Positions 48,052 through 55,500 of a stretch of DNA of 60,758 bases are shown piece after piece. Source of the DNA: a virus; IMG/VR virus record IMGVR_UViG_3300037520_000795, positions 1 through 60,758 of that record. One strand, 5' to 3'. Both the position numbers and the translations under genes were made by a program. Below the pieces are notes generated by a model, which saw nothing but the letters and a program-made list of their open reading frames with translations, was not told where the DNA came from and searched no databases. Each line of letters opens with the position of its first letter. Positions within the stretch are counted from its first letter, which is position 1.

Positions 48052-49164
48052 ATGAGTTCTAATGTTGACTGGGCACGTTCCATTGCCACGACCATTGTCA
48101 ACCATCTCCGCGAGGAGGAGGTTGCATCGCTCCGTAAGTACAAGGTTTTCTCGCTGATCGAGGGTTCCGGCAACGTCCGGACCAACGAGGCTGGGCGAGG
48201 TTTCGACTGGGAAATCCAGTACAGGAATCACACTCCGTCCGGCAATAACGGCGAGACTCCTCGTTCGTTCGCTCGCCAGAACCTGTGGAAGCGGGTTGAG
48301 CTGGAGTACAGAGGAGCACAAGTCACGGACGCGATCTACAAGCGCGAGATGCTTGAGAACCGTTCGTCTTCTGCCCTGGTCAACGTCGCCGGGAAGATGG
48401 CTTCCCGCCTCCTGACGTCGATGGAGCAGTATCTGGCGCGTGAGTGGGTCCAGGACGGTTACGCCAGTGGCAACGAGCTTCGGTTCCACGGGACCGAGTC
48501 GTTCATGGGCGTGAACGGCACTGTCAACATCGCGGACGGCACGCAGCGTTCGGCCAATGCCGCCGATCCCTTCGGTTACCCGAGCGACACCTACGGCGGT
48601 CTCTCGACCGTCCTGGGTTCGTACGGTGGATCGCAGGCTTCCGGCAGCGTGTGGCCGAACGGGTACGCCGATCCGGAGTTCGACTTCTTCTCTCCTGTGA
48701 TCGTCAACTTCACCTCGACCTACTTCGGTGGGTCGACTTGGAGTGCGAACTGCACCAAGGCTCTCCGCGAGGCGATCCACCAGACTCGCCGCAACGACAG
48801 CAAGGAAGACCAGATCGACACCGTGTTCCTGGATCGTCGACTCTTCATCGACTTCCTCAACACGCTCGACGCCAAGGAGCGAGTGATCGTCAGCCGCACC
48901 AACGGCCTCCGGTCCTACGGCTTCACGGACGTCTTCGAACTCGACGGCGTCGAGGTGTCTTCGGAGAACTCTGTGCCGGTGAACACTGGGTACGGAATGG
49001 CCATGGGCAATGTTGAGTTGCTCTGTATGGAAGGCCAGCTTCTGAACTCTGAGGGTCCGTTCTACGACGAAATCACGCAGCAGTTCCGCTACGTGGTGTC
49101 GTGCCTCGGCAACCTCAAGTTTAAGTCACCGAGGAACTTCTTTAAGCTCCAGGCCCTTGCTTGA
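48052..49164 (+). CDS. major capsid protein
   Basis: 370 aa after the scaffold gene. A helical N-terminus (SIATTIVNHLREEEVASLRK), a beta-rich middle with Gly/Ser insertions (GGLSTVLGSYGGSQASG) and a C-terminal domain (TVFLDRRLFIDFLNTLDAKE, SSENSVPVNTGYGMAMGN) fit an HK97-fold capsid protein by size, composition and context. No cleavage site was assigned. Confidence 0.72.
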   Translation: MSSNVDWARSIATTIVNHLREEEVASLRKYKVFSLIEGSGNVRTNEAGRGFDWEIQYRNHTPSGNNGETPRSFARQNLWKRVELEYRGAQVTDAIYKREMLENRSSSALVNVAGKMASRLLTSMEQYLAREWVQDGYASGNELRFHGTESFMGVNGTVNIADGTQRSANAADPFGYPSDTYGGLSTVLGSYGGSQASGSVWPNGYADPEFDFFSPVIVNFTSTYFGGSTWSANCTKALREAIHQTRRNDSKEDQIDTVFLDRRLFIDFLNTLDAKERVIVSRTNGLRSYGFTDVFELDGVEVSSENSVPVNTGYGMAMGNVELLCMEGQLLNSEGPFYDEITQQFRYVVSCLGNLKFKSPRNFFKLQALA

Positions 49165-49200
49165 TCTCTGCGGTAATCTCTCTCACAGGAACCAGATCGA

Positions 49201-49791
49201 ATGAGTACGATGTACGAAGACCCGCCGTTCCCGCTGGGTCAAGTCCTTGGCACCACGACTCCGAGCGACATCCTGGTCAGCCCGTCTGTTCCGGTGGGGA
49301 GCAACGTCTACGGAATGGTCAAGCTGTTCCCGGACGTCAACCCGATCACCGGTCGCGTTCGGAGCAACCGGATCAAGAAGTGCCTCGCCGTCCGGAACTC
49401 GTCTGGCATCACGCTGGCTGCCAAGCGTCTTGTCTCGCTGAAGTCCGGCTCGCTCCATGAGGTCGACGGTTACGGTTTCCGTACCGATGGCATCGTGAGC
49501 GGCGTGGTGGACGAGTACCTGTCGGGCGGTTGCCCGGCCGGTGAGGTGTGCTGGATCACGATCGAGGGTCCCACGGAAGTCTCGCTTGGCCTTGCCTCGC
49601 AGGCTGCTGCGGACACCGACCTTGTGGCCCTCACCTCGGCGGCTTCGACGGATGCTTCGACGGCCGGTCGTGCCCAGACGGCGAACGTCACCACGGTGGC
49701 TCAGCTTCGTTCTGTGTTCGGCCGGGCTCTTTCCGCGAGTGCGACCACGGCGGCTGACGTCCTGGCTTCTGTGTTCCTCTCTCGGAGGTGA
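49201..49791 (+). CDS. head decoration-like protein
   Basis: 196 aa after a 36-bp gap. Beta-rich, with a strand series (NVYGMVKLFPDVNPITGRVR, GITLAAKRLVSLKSGSLHE, GIVSGVVDEYLSGG) and a Ser/Ala/Thr C-terminus. Position after the capsid gene suggests a decoration or minor head protein. Confidence 0.6.
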   Translation: MSTMYEDPPFPLGQVLGTTTPSDILVSPSVPVGSNVYGMVKLFPDVNPITGRVRSNRIKKCLAVRNSSGITLAAKRLVSLKSGSLHEVDGYGFRTDGIVSGVVDEYLSGGCPAGEVCWITIEGPTEVSLGLASQAAADTDLVALTSAASTDASTAGRAQTANVTTVAQLRSVFGRALSASATTAADVLASVFLSRR

Positions 49792-49794
49792 TGT

Positions 49795-50061
49795 ATGCCC
49801 CTTTCGTCCAATGACACGCGAGCAAACCTCATCATCGGGCTGGCCGACCGCCAGCTTGGTGAGGAGGTTCATGACTCGCTTCGCCACACCACGGGCGCTA
49901 CCAACGCCCTTACAGTCGGTGCAACTACCACTCGGCTTGGTGTGGCGGGTGGGACGGTGGCGTTCTTCGGCGGGACGGGCTCTACTCGGGCCTCCTCGAC
50001 CGGCGTCACTGATGTGGCTGGGCTTGTGACCGTGCTTCGCAACTACGGCCTGTTTTCGTGA
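49795..50061 (+). CDS. small head- or tail-associated protein
   Basis: 88 aa. A helix (RANLIIGLADRQLGEEVHD) then Gly/Thr-rich strands (TTTRLGVAGGTVAFFGG, VTDVAGLVTVLRNYGLF). Similar motifs occur in small phage structural proteins. Terminator follows. Confidence 0.55.
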   Translation: MPLSSNDTRANLIIGLADRQLGEEVHDSLRHTTGATNALTVGATTTRLGVAGGTVAFFGGTGSTRASSTGVTDVAGLVTVLRNYGLFS

Positions 50062-50093
50062 CACAGCCCCTTACCGGGGGCTTTCGGGGGGGA

Positions 50094-50125
50094 GCCCCTG
50101 GTTGGGAAACCGGCCAGGGGCTTTT
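50094..50125 (+). terminator. rho-independent terminator with GAAA tetraloop
   Basis: A 12-bp stem (50094-50105 with 50110-50121, two T-G wobbles) closed by a GAAA loop at 50106-50109, then TTTT and a T/C-rich run. Ends the capsid transcription unit. Confidence 0.85.
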
Positions 50126-50148
50126 CTCTTTTCTGGAAAGTGAGAAAC

Positions 50149-50307
50149 ATGCCAGAGCCTTCCGCCATCCAGAACATGGACTTCCTTCGCCAGCTTCTTG
50201 AGCGGGCCAAGCAAGACCCCCAGATCATGGACATGCTTCGCTTGAGGATGCTTCAGGGGTCCGGACTTGGCCTGGACGCCGTCGCTCGCCTGCGGGGTGA
50301 CCAATGA
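50149..50307 (+). CDS. 52-aa small helical protein
   Basis: ATG 50149, ATGA overlap with the next gene. Two helices (NMDFLRQLLERAKQDPQIMD, MLRLRMLQGSGLGLDAVAR). Unknown family, located just after the terminator. Confidence 0.6.
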   Translation: MPEPSAIQNMDFLRQLLERAKQDPQIMDMLRLRMLQGSGLGLDAVARLRGDQ

Positions 50308-50786
50308 ACCCGCTCGACGGCTTGATGGGCGACGGGAAGCCCAGCCCGTTTGTCATGGTCTCCGACGAGCGGAAGCCAGCCGCCGAGATGTCGCTTCGCA
50401 ATCTGATCGCGGAGTACCTCGCCTACCAAGAGGAGATGGGCCGGGAAGACGCTCTGCCGTCAGACGACTCCCCGGAAGGCATCCAAGCCTGGAATGAACG
50501 GATGGCCCGCACAAAGGACGTAGGCAAGGAAGCCGCTGGTCGCCTGGGGGTCTACTGGAACGACTTCGTGATGGGGGCTCCCATTGGCGTGTGGAAGCAG
50601 AGCACCGTCCACAACGACGATCTCCTCATGAACCGCAAGCCCACGTTCGGGACCAACGGTGTGATCTCCGCCCCAACGGACCGCTTGATCCCGCGAAGGA
50701 GAAACTCCAACACCAAGGTCTTCCGTCTGCCGGTTGACCGCGGCAAGCTGCCGTCGAATCCCCACCCCGATCAGAACAAAACGTGA
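50304..50786 (+). CDS. protein with a short MNPL start
   Basis: 160 aa. The N-terminus MNPLDGLMGDG is a weak match to the NPLN tag (MNPL, then D in place of N). Helical start (RNLIAEYLAYQEEMGRED), acidic segment, then a beta-rich basic C-terminus (TNGVISAPTDRLIPRRR). Minor virion protein by position. Confidence 0.55.
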   Translation: MNPLDGLMGDGKPSPFVMVSDERKPAAEMSLRNLIAEYLAYQEEMGREDALPSDDSPEGIQAWNERMARTKDVGKEAAGRLGVYWNDFVMGAPIGVWKQSTVHNDDLLMNRKPTFGTNGVISAPTDRLIPRRRNSNTKVFRLPVDRGKLPSNPHPDQNKT

Positions 50787-50793
50787 GGCAGCA

Positions 50794-51450
50794 ATGATAA
50801 AGGCCATGTCTTCCTACACGGGATCGCAGCAGCCCCAGAGCGGCGGATACCAGTCGGTCTACAGTCAGAGTGGTGGGCCGAGTGCCTACACTCCCAAGCC
50901 CCAGGCTCCCAAGCGGAAGGCTGCTCCTGGTGATGTGTACTCCGCTCGCCGTGCCTGGAAGCAGGCTGGGGGAACCGGCGACTGGCGGGCCTACATGCCT
51001 GGGGCTGGCGGATACCAGAACGCCCCGCTGGCCGAACCGGGCGGAATGTCGATGCCAGCGTACGCCCCTCCCTCGCAGCCTGGGACCCGAGGCGGTGCTG
51101 CCACCCCCGGCCTGTTGGATGGAGGCTGGGGGCAGCCGAACGCTCGGCCCAGCAGCCCGATCCCTCCTTACGCCGCTGCCCTTCCTCAAGGTGGGTTCAA
51201 CGCGTCGTACGGCCAGCTTGGCGGTGGCTACGGCTCCACGCCCGACTTCAATCGCCGGGACGCGTTCATCAACAACATCAACGAGACCATGGCCGGGTAT
51301 CAGGGGAACCAGGGAACCTACCAGGGGAACGACACTCCACCGGCCACATGGGGTCAGGCCCCGCAGTTTGACTTCCCTGCCCTGTGGAAGCAGGCGGGCA
51401 ACATGGTCCAGAGCGGCTGGCAGAACCCGCTGCTCGGACTGCTCGGGTAA
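50794..51450 (+). CDS. Gly/Ser/Tyr/Pro-rich virion candidate
   Basis: 218 aa from ATG 50794 (GAGG upstream). Low-complexity: Gly/Tyr/Gln/Ser-rich throughout (QPQSGGYQSVYSQSGGPSAY, FNASYGQLGGGYGST) with Pro/Ala stretches. Probably disordered structural protein. It ends near a candidate promoter. Confidence 0.5.
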   Translation: MIKAMSSYTGSQQPQSGGYQSVYSQSGGPSAYTPKPQAPKRKAAPGDVYSARRAWKQAGGTGDWRAYMPGAGGYQNAPLAEPGGMSMPAYAPPSQPGTRGGAATPGLLDGGWGQPNARPSSPIPPYAAALPQGGFNASYGQLGGGYGSTPDFNRRDAFINNINETMAGYQGNQGTYQGNDTPPATWGQAPQFDFPALWKQAGNMVQSGWQNPLLGLLG

Positions 51451-51451
51451 G

Positions 51452-51460
51452 TGCTATACT
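51452..51460 (+). promoter_or_regulatory. extended -10 promoter for the glycosyltransferase-methyltransferase gene
   Basis: TGCTATACT (TG-C-TATACT) lies in the 43-bp gap before ATG 51494. No clear -35. Same form as the site near 1040. Confidence 0.45.
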
Positions 51461-51493
51461 TCCGTCCACTCCAACCCCCCCCGAGGAGAGACG

Positions 51494-52945
51494 ATGATCC
51501 AGAAGTTCAAGGTCGGTATCTGCACGTTCAGCTACGGCGGCAATGGAGGCATCTCCTCCGAGGTGCCCGACATCCGGGAGTGGATGATCCCCCTGGTGGC
51601 TTCGGCCCAGTCCGACCCTCGCATTGACGCCATCCAGGTCTGGAACCTGTCCGACACGCCGATCACCATGACCCGCAACCGGGCAGTGATCCAGGCTCGC
51701 CAGAACGGCTGCGACTTCCTGCTCATGGTCGACTCCGACATGAAGCCGGACCTGTACTTCGGCTCCGACCCCCTGGCCCAGCAGTTCTTCCAGTCGTCCT
51801 TCGACTTCCTGGCCAAGCACTACCACAAGGGCCCGGCGTGCGTCGGTGCCCCGTACTGTGGGCCCCCGCCGAACGAGTGCGTCTACGTGTTCCGTTGGGC
51901 GAACTTCCAGAACGAGAACCCGAATCCGGACTTTGCCCTGGAGATGTACGACCGCCACACTGCCGCCAAGCTGGCTGGCATCCAAGAGTGTGCGGCTCTC
52001 CCGACCGGCCTGCTCATGTACGACATGCGGCTGTTCGACATCACCGAGCCGAAGCAAGAGGGTGACAAGCCCTGGTTCTACTACGAATGGAAGGACGTCT
52101 ACTGCTCGGAGAAGGCGTCGACCGAGGACGTCACCAACACCCGAGACCTGTCCCTCGTTGGCACGCAGAAGCTGGGGTACAACCCCGTGTTCTGCAACTG
52201 GGACGCCTGGGCCGGTCACTGGAAGCCGAAGTGCGTCGGCAAGCCCACGCCCGTGGACGCAAGTGCCATCGCCTCCAAGCTCAAGGAGTCATGGGAGGCT
52301 GGGTACGACGGCAGTACCAAGCTCCTCGACCTTCGGCCCATCGACAGTCCGGTCGTGCCCAAGGGCGAGATGACTCGGCCCACCGCCCTGTCCCTGCTCC
52401 CGGACGGGTTCGACGACATGGGCATGGGGCTTCCGGCCCAGGATGCCGACGCTCTCCGGACCATGATCGAGCGGTTCAAGGAGCAGTTCGGGTACGCCCC
52501 ACGTGTCCTTGAGATCGGATCGTGGGCTGGCAAGTCAGCCATCATCATGGTCGAGTCCGGTGCCGCCTGCGTCCACTGCATCGACACCTGGGAGGGCTCC
52601 AAGAACGACGACGGAACGAAGGCATACACCGGTGCCGTCCCTCCCATCCAGGTGTTCTTCGACAACACCGAGGCGTACAGGCGTCAACTGAAGATCAAGT
52701 GGTCCAAGGCTCGCTCGCCCGACATCGCCAAGAACTTCACCTATCCCCCGGTCCCGCACGACATCGTCTACATCGACGCCGAGCATGACTACGACTCGGT
52801 CATGGCAGACATCGCGGCGTGGCGTCCGATCGTCAAGTGGGTTGCCGGTCACGACTACCACTCCTTCGAAGGCGTGCGTAAGGCCGTGGCCGATTCCGGA
52901 CTTGTCCCAGAGGTGCATGGAAATGTCTGGTGGGCCACACCTTGA
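51494..52945 (+). CDS. glycosyltransferase-methyltransferase fusion
   Basis: 483 aa from ATG 51494 (GAGGAG upstream; the longer frame back to 50870 runs through the previous gene and is excluded). N-terminal GT-A-like domain: VGICTFSYGG, then a DxD-type MVDSDMKPD near 79, PPPNECVYVFRWANF and QECAALPTGLLMYD. C-terminal class I SAM-methyltransferase-like domain: RVLEIGSWAGKS near 335 (SAM loop), HCIDTW, and DIVYIDAEHDYDSVMADI. It lies inside the head operon, so it may glycosylate or cap virion or host glycans. Order GT then MT in one chain is unusual. Confidence 0.75.
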   Translation: MIQKFKVGICTFSYGGNGGISSEVPDIREWMIPLVASAQSDPRIDAIQVWNLSDTPITMTRNRAVIQARQNGCDFLLMVDSDMKPDLYFGSDPLAQQFFQSSFDFLAKHYHKGPACVGAPYCGPPPNECVYVFRWANFQNENPNPDFALEMYDRHTAAKLAGIQECAALPTGLLMYDMRLFDITEPKQEGDKPWFYYEWKDVYCSEKASTEDVTNTRDLSLVGTQKLGYNPVFCNWDAWAGHWKPKCVGKPTPVDASAIASKLKESWEAGYDGSTKLLDLRPIDSPVVPKGEMTRPTALSLLPDGFDDMGMGLPAQDADALRTMIERFKEQFGYAPRVLEIGSWAGKSAIIMVESGAACVHCIDTWEGSKNDDGTKAYTGAVPPIQVFFDNTEAYRRQLKIKWSKARSPDIAKNFTYPPVPHDIVYIDAEHDYDSVMADIAAWRPIVKWVAGHDYHSFEGVRKAVADSGLVPEVHGNVWWATP

Positions 52946-53480
52946 GCGGCGGGCTTGCCTGACTTGCGGCAAGACCTACGCCCTGGAGCCTAGGTTCTGG
53001 CACAAGGCCAAGGATGGCTTTCACGCCCACTGCAAGCGGTGCCGCAACGGCAGCATCAAGAAGAAGCGTGCCGCCAAGCGGAACGAGAAGCTTGAGGAAA
53101 TCGAGAAGGGTGCCGTCGATCTCTTCCTGGCATCGGCTCGGGTGGGGGGTGCCAACATCCCTCACTCGGCCGAACTGCTGGAAGTGCTCATGCGGTACTT
53201 CGGTGGGGCTGGCGGGTTTGCCAACGCCTACATGAAGCAGTTCTTCGACGCTCCATCCGGCGGTGCGTTCCGAACCAAGATGCTCGACACGGTGGTTCGC
53301 TTGGTCCAGGCCAACACCGCCATGGGTGGAGCCCAGAAGCCGCTGGAGTTCTGGACTGAAGAAGAACTCCAGAACGAACTGAAGAAGAAGCTGCTGCTTG
53401 CGGCCCAGGGCATGAAGCTCATCGAGGTCACCCCAGAGCCTGTCTCCGCACCGGCTGAGCCCGAGCGAGAGACGGCATGA
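52923..53480 (+). CDS. putative terminase small subunit with zinc ribbon
   Basis: 185 aa from ATG 52923 (52917 is an alternative), overlapping the fusion gene by 23 bp. A zinc ribbon (RRACLTCGKTYAL, then HAHCKRCRNGS) is followed by basic helix and coiled coil. The middle (DLFLASARVGGANIPHSAEL) and C-terminus (ELQNELKKKLLLAAQGMKLI) are helical. Directly upstream of the large terminase gene, as small subunits are. No HTH is obvious. Confidence 0.6.
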   Translation: MSGGPHLERRACLTCGKTYALEPRFWHKAKDGFHAHCKRCRNGSIKKKRAAKRNEKLEEIEKGAVDLFLASARVGGANIPHSAELLEVLMRYFGGAGGFANAYMKQFFDAPSGGAFRTKMLDTVVRLVQANTAMGGAQKPLEFWTEEELQNELKKKLLLAAQGMKLIEVTPEPVSAPAEPERETA

Positions 53481-55150
53481 AGAAGCACCCGCCGATCCCT
53501 CCACCTCCCATACCCGAGGTGGCAGAGTCGAACATCACGCAGCATGCGATGTCGCAACTGCGTGACCTCCAGGCGGAACTGGCCAATCGCCAGATCGAGG
53601 CCCTGCGTCTCTACGAGCCCATGCCCAAGCAGGACGAGTTCCACAGGTGCATGGCGTCCGAGCGGATCGTCATCGGCGGCAACCGGTCGGGTAAATCCCT
53701 ATCGACGTTCATCGAGGACGCACGGGCGGTCACCGGCCAGGACCCCTACAACAAGTACCCCAAGGAGAACGGCAACCTCGCCATCATCGGCAAGAACTGG
53801 TCTCACATCGGCTTGGTCGTTTACCCCATGCTGTTCCGAGCCGGGGCGTTCCGCATGATCCGCGACGAGGTGACTGGTGTCTGGAGGGCATACCGCCCAG
53901 CCACAGACGGCCACCGCCTCTTGCAGTCCAAACCCGCTCCTCCTTTAATACCGCCCCGCCTTATTAAAGACATCGCGTGGGTCCAGAAGAACGCTGGGTA
54001 TCTGAACTCCGTCGAGCTTACCAACGGTTGGCGAATCTTCGTGTTCTCCAGCGAAGGCGAGCCGCCCCAGGGTTTCCAGGCTGACCTTGTCCACATCGAC
54101 GAGGACATCAACAACGAGCGGTTCGTCGGAGAAATGCAGGCCAGACTCTCTGACCGTAAAGGGAGGTTTGTCTGGAGTGCAATGCCCCATTCGAAAAATG
54201 ACGCCTTGCTCGGCTTGTGCGAGCGTGCGGAGCGTGTGGCTGACAACCCGGACGCAATCATCCGGAAGTTCACCCTGCGGTTCCTTGACAACGATCACAT
54301 CGACAACGAGGAGAAGAAGAAGAACGTCGAGCGGTGGTCCGACCTTGGTGTCGAGGAACTCCGCATGCGTGCCGAGGGTGAGTTCACCCACGAATCCACG
54401 CTGATGTACCCGACGTTCAACACCAGCGTCCACGTGATCCCGCGTTCGGAACTGATGACAATCCCGGATGACTGGACAAGGTACGTTGCCATTGACCCAG
54501 GCCACACGGTCATGGCCGCACTGTTCGGTGCCGTGCCTCCGGGCGAGAAGTTTCTGCTAATCTACGACGAGCTTTACATCCGGGATTGCAACGCACTGAT
54601 CTTCGGTGAGCACTTCGCCAAGAAGGCCGAGGCTCAATCGTTCTGGTCGTTCATCCTGGACATGCACGGCGGTCGGTTGCGAGACATCGGTGGTGGTCGA
54701 CTGCCGCACGAACTGTACTCGGAGGAGTTGAGGAAACGGAACATCCGGTCGCGTGCGTCAGGCTACGGATTCATCCCTGGCTCCGACGACATCCCGGCTC
54801 GCACGGCCATGGTTCGGCAGATGCTCCACATCCGCGGCGACGGGACGACCAAGCTGAAGTTCTGGGAGGGTGCCTGTCCGAACCTGCTCCGCGAACTGAA
54901 GCGATACCGCAAGAAGACGACGACCCTCAATGGACAGACCTACGTGACCGACGAGCCCCAGACGCGGGGCGAGGTCCACGCCTGCCAAGTCCTTGAGTAC
55001 CTGTGTGCCTACGAACCCAAGTACCACCAACCCCCCAAGGTATTTGGCCCCCGGACCTGGATTGACAAGTACCTCACCGACAAGGCGCGGCGGAAGCGAA
55101 GTAGCTCCGATTCGTGCATTGTCCTTGGCCCCATAGGGAAACAGCCATGA
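53477..55150 (+). CDS. terL: terminase large subunit
   Basis: 557 aa. Packaging ATPase: Walker A GGNRSGKS at residues 67-74, Walker B HIDED near 211, and C-motif region after it (SAMPHSKND). RNase H-like nuclease domain: Asp in VAIDPGHT near 338, LIYDELYI and LDMHGG. Length and motif order fit TerL. Overlaps the small subunit by ATGA. An inverted repeat with rare codons lies inside (53943-53969). Confidence 0.92.
   Translation: MKKHPPIPPPPIPEVAESNITQHAMSQLRDLQAELANRQIEALRLYEPMPKQDEFHRCMASERIVIGGNRSGKSLSTFIEDARAVTGQDPYNKYPKENGNLAIIGKNWSHIGLVVYPMLFRAGAFRMIRDEVTGVWRAYRPATDGHRLLQSKPAPPLIPPRLIKDIAWVQKNAGYLNSVELTNGWRIFVFSSEGEPPQGFQADLVHIDEDINNERFVGEMQARLSDRKGRFVWSAMPHSKNDALLGLCERAERVADNPDAIIRKFTLRFLDNDHIDNEEKKKNVERWSDLGVEELRMRAEGEFTHESTLMYPTFNTSVHVIPRSELMTIPDDWTRYVAIDPGHTVMAALFGAVPPGEKFLLIYDELYIRDCNALIFGEHFAKKAEAQSFWSFILDMHGGRLRDIGGGRLPHELYSEELRKRNIRSRASGYGFIPGSDDIPARTAMVRQMLHIRGDGTTKLKFWEGACPNLLRELKRYRKKTTTLNGQTYVTDEPQTRGEVHACQVLEYLCAYEPKYHQPPKVFGPRTWIDKYLTDKARRKRSSSDSCIVLGPIGKQP
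53943..53969. repeat. AT-rich inverted repeat inside terL
   Basis: CTTTAATA (53943-53950) faces TATTAAAG (53962-53969) across 11 bp. It coincides with a cluster of rare codons TTA, ATA, ATT and AAA in a gene that otherwise uses GC-ending codons, suggesting a protein-independent function such as a cleavage, binding or pausing site. Confidence 0.6.
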
Positions 55151-55476
55151 ACGCCGAGACGAAGGCTTACCAGATGCCCGCCGCCGAAGTGGGCGACTGG
55201 GTTCTCTTTTACCCCCACCAGGACGCCGACTCGATCCCGGCCATGGTGACGAAGGTGTCGTCACGCACCCTCACCCTCTGGGCGATCGCCCCTGGGTACG
55301 GCGGGATCGACCGGTTCTCGGTCCACCACAAGTCCGACCCCGGCCTCCAGGAGTTCCCGGAGTGGAAGACGACCGGCCTGTGGGAGCACCGCCGCTCGCA
55401 GCACGCGATTTTGGCTGAAAAACTGGCTTCCCTGGAGAAGCGTCTGGCTGAAGTTGAGGGTCGCAACCGCAAGTAG
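55147..55476 (+). CDS. small protein with SH3-like start and coiled coil
   Basis: 109 aa from ATG 55147 (ATGA overlap with terL). Strand-rich start (DWVLFYPHQDADSIPAMVTK, RTLTLWAIAPGYG) and a C-terminal coiled coil (ILAEKLASLEKRLAEVEGR). Similar to small proteins near phage portal genes. Unknown role. Confidence 0.58.
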   Translation: MNAETKAYQMPAAEVGDWVLFYPHQDADSIPAMVTKVSSRTLTLWAIAPGYGGIDRFSVHHKSDPGLQEFPEWKTTGLWEHRRSQHAILAEKLASLEKRLAEVEGRNRK

Positions 55477-55500
55477 GGCACTTACCAGTAGGAGTTCTAC

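Noticed and set aside
50870-51493. N-terminal extension of the glycosyltransferase fusion
   Set aside because: Reads through the previous gene in another frame; AGGAG and domain start support ATG 51494.
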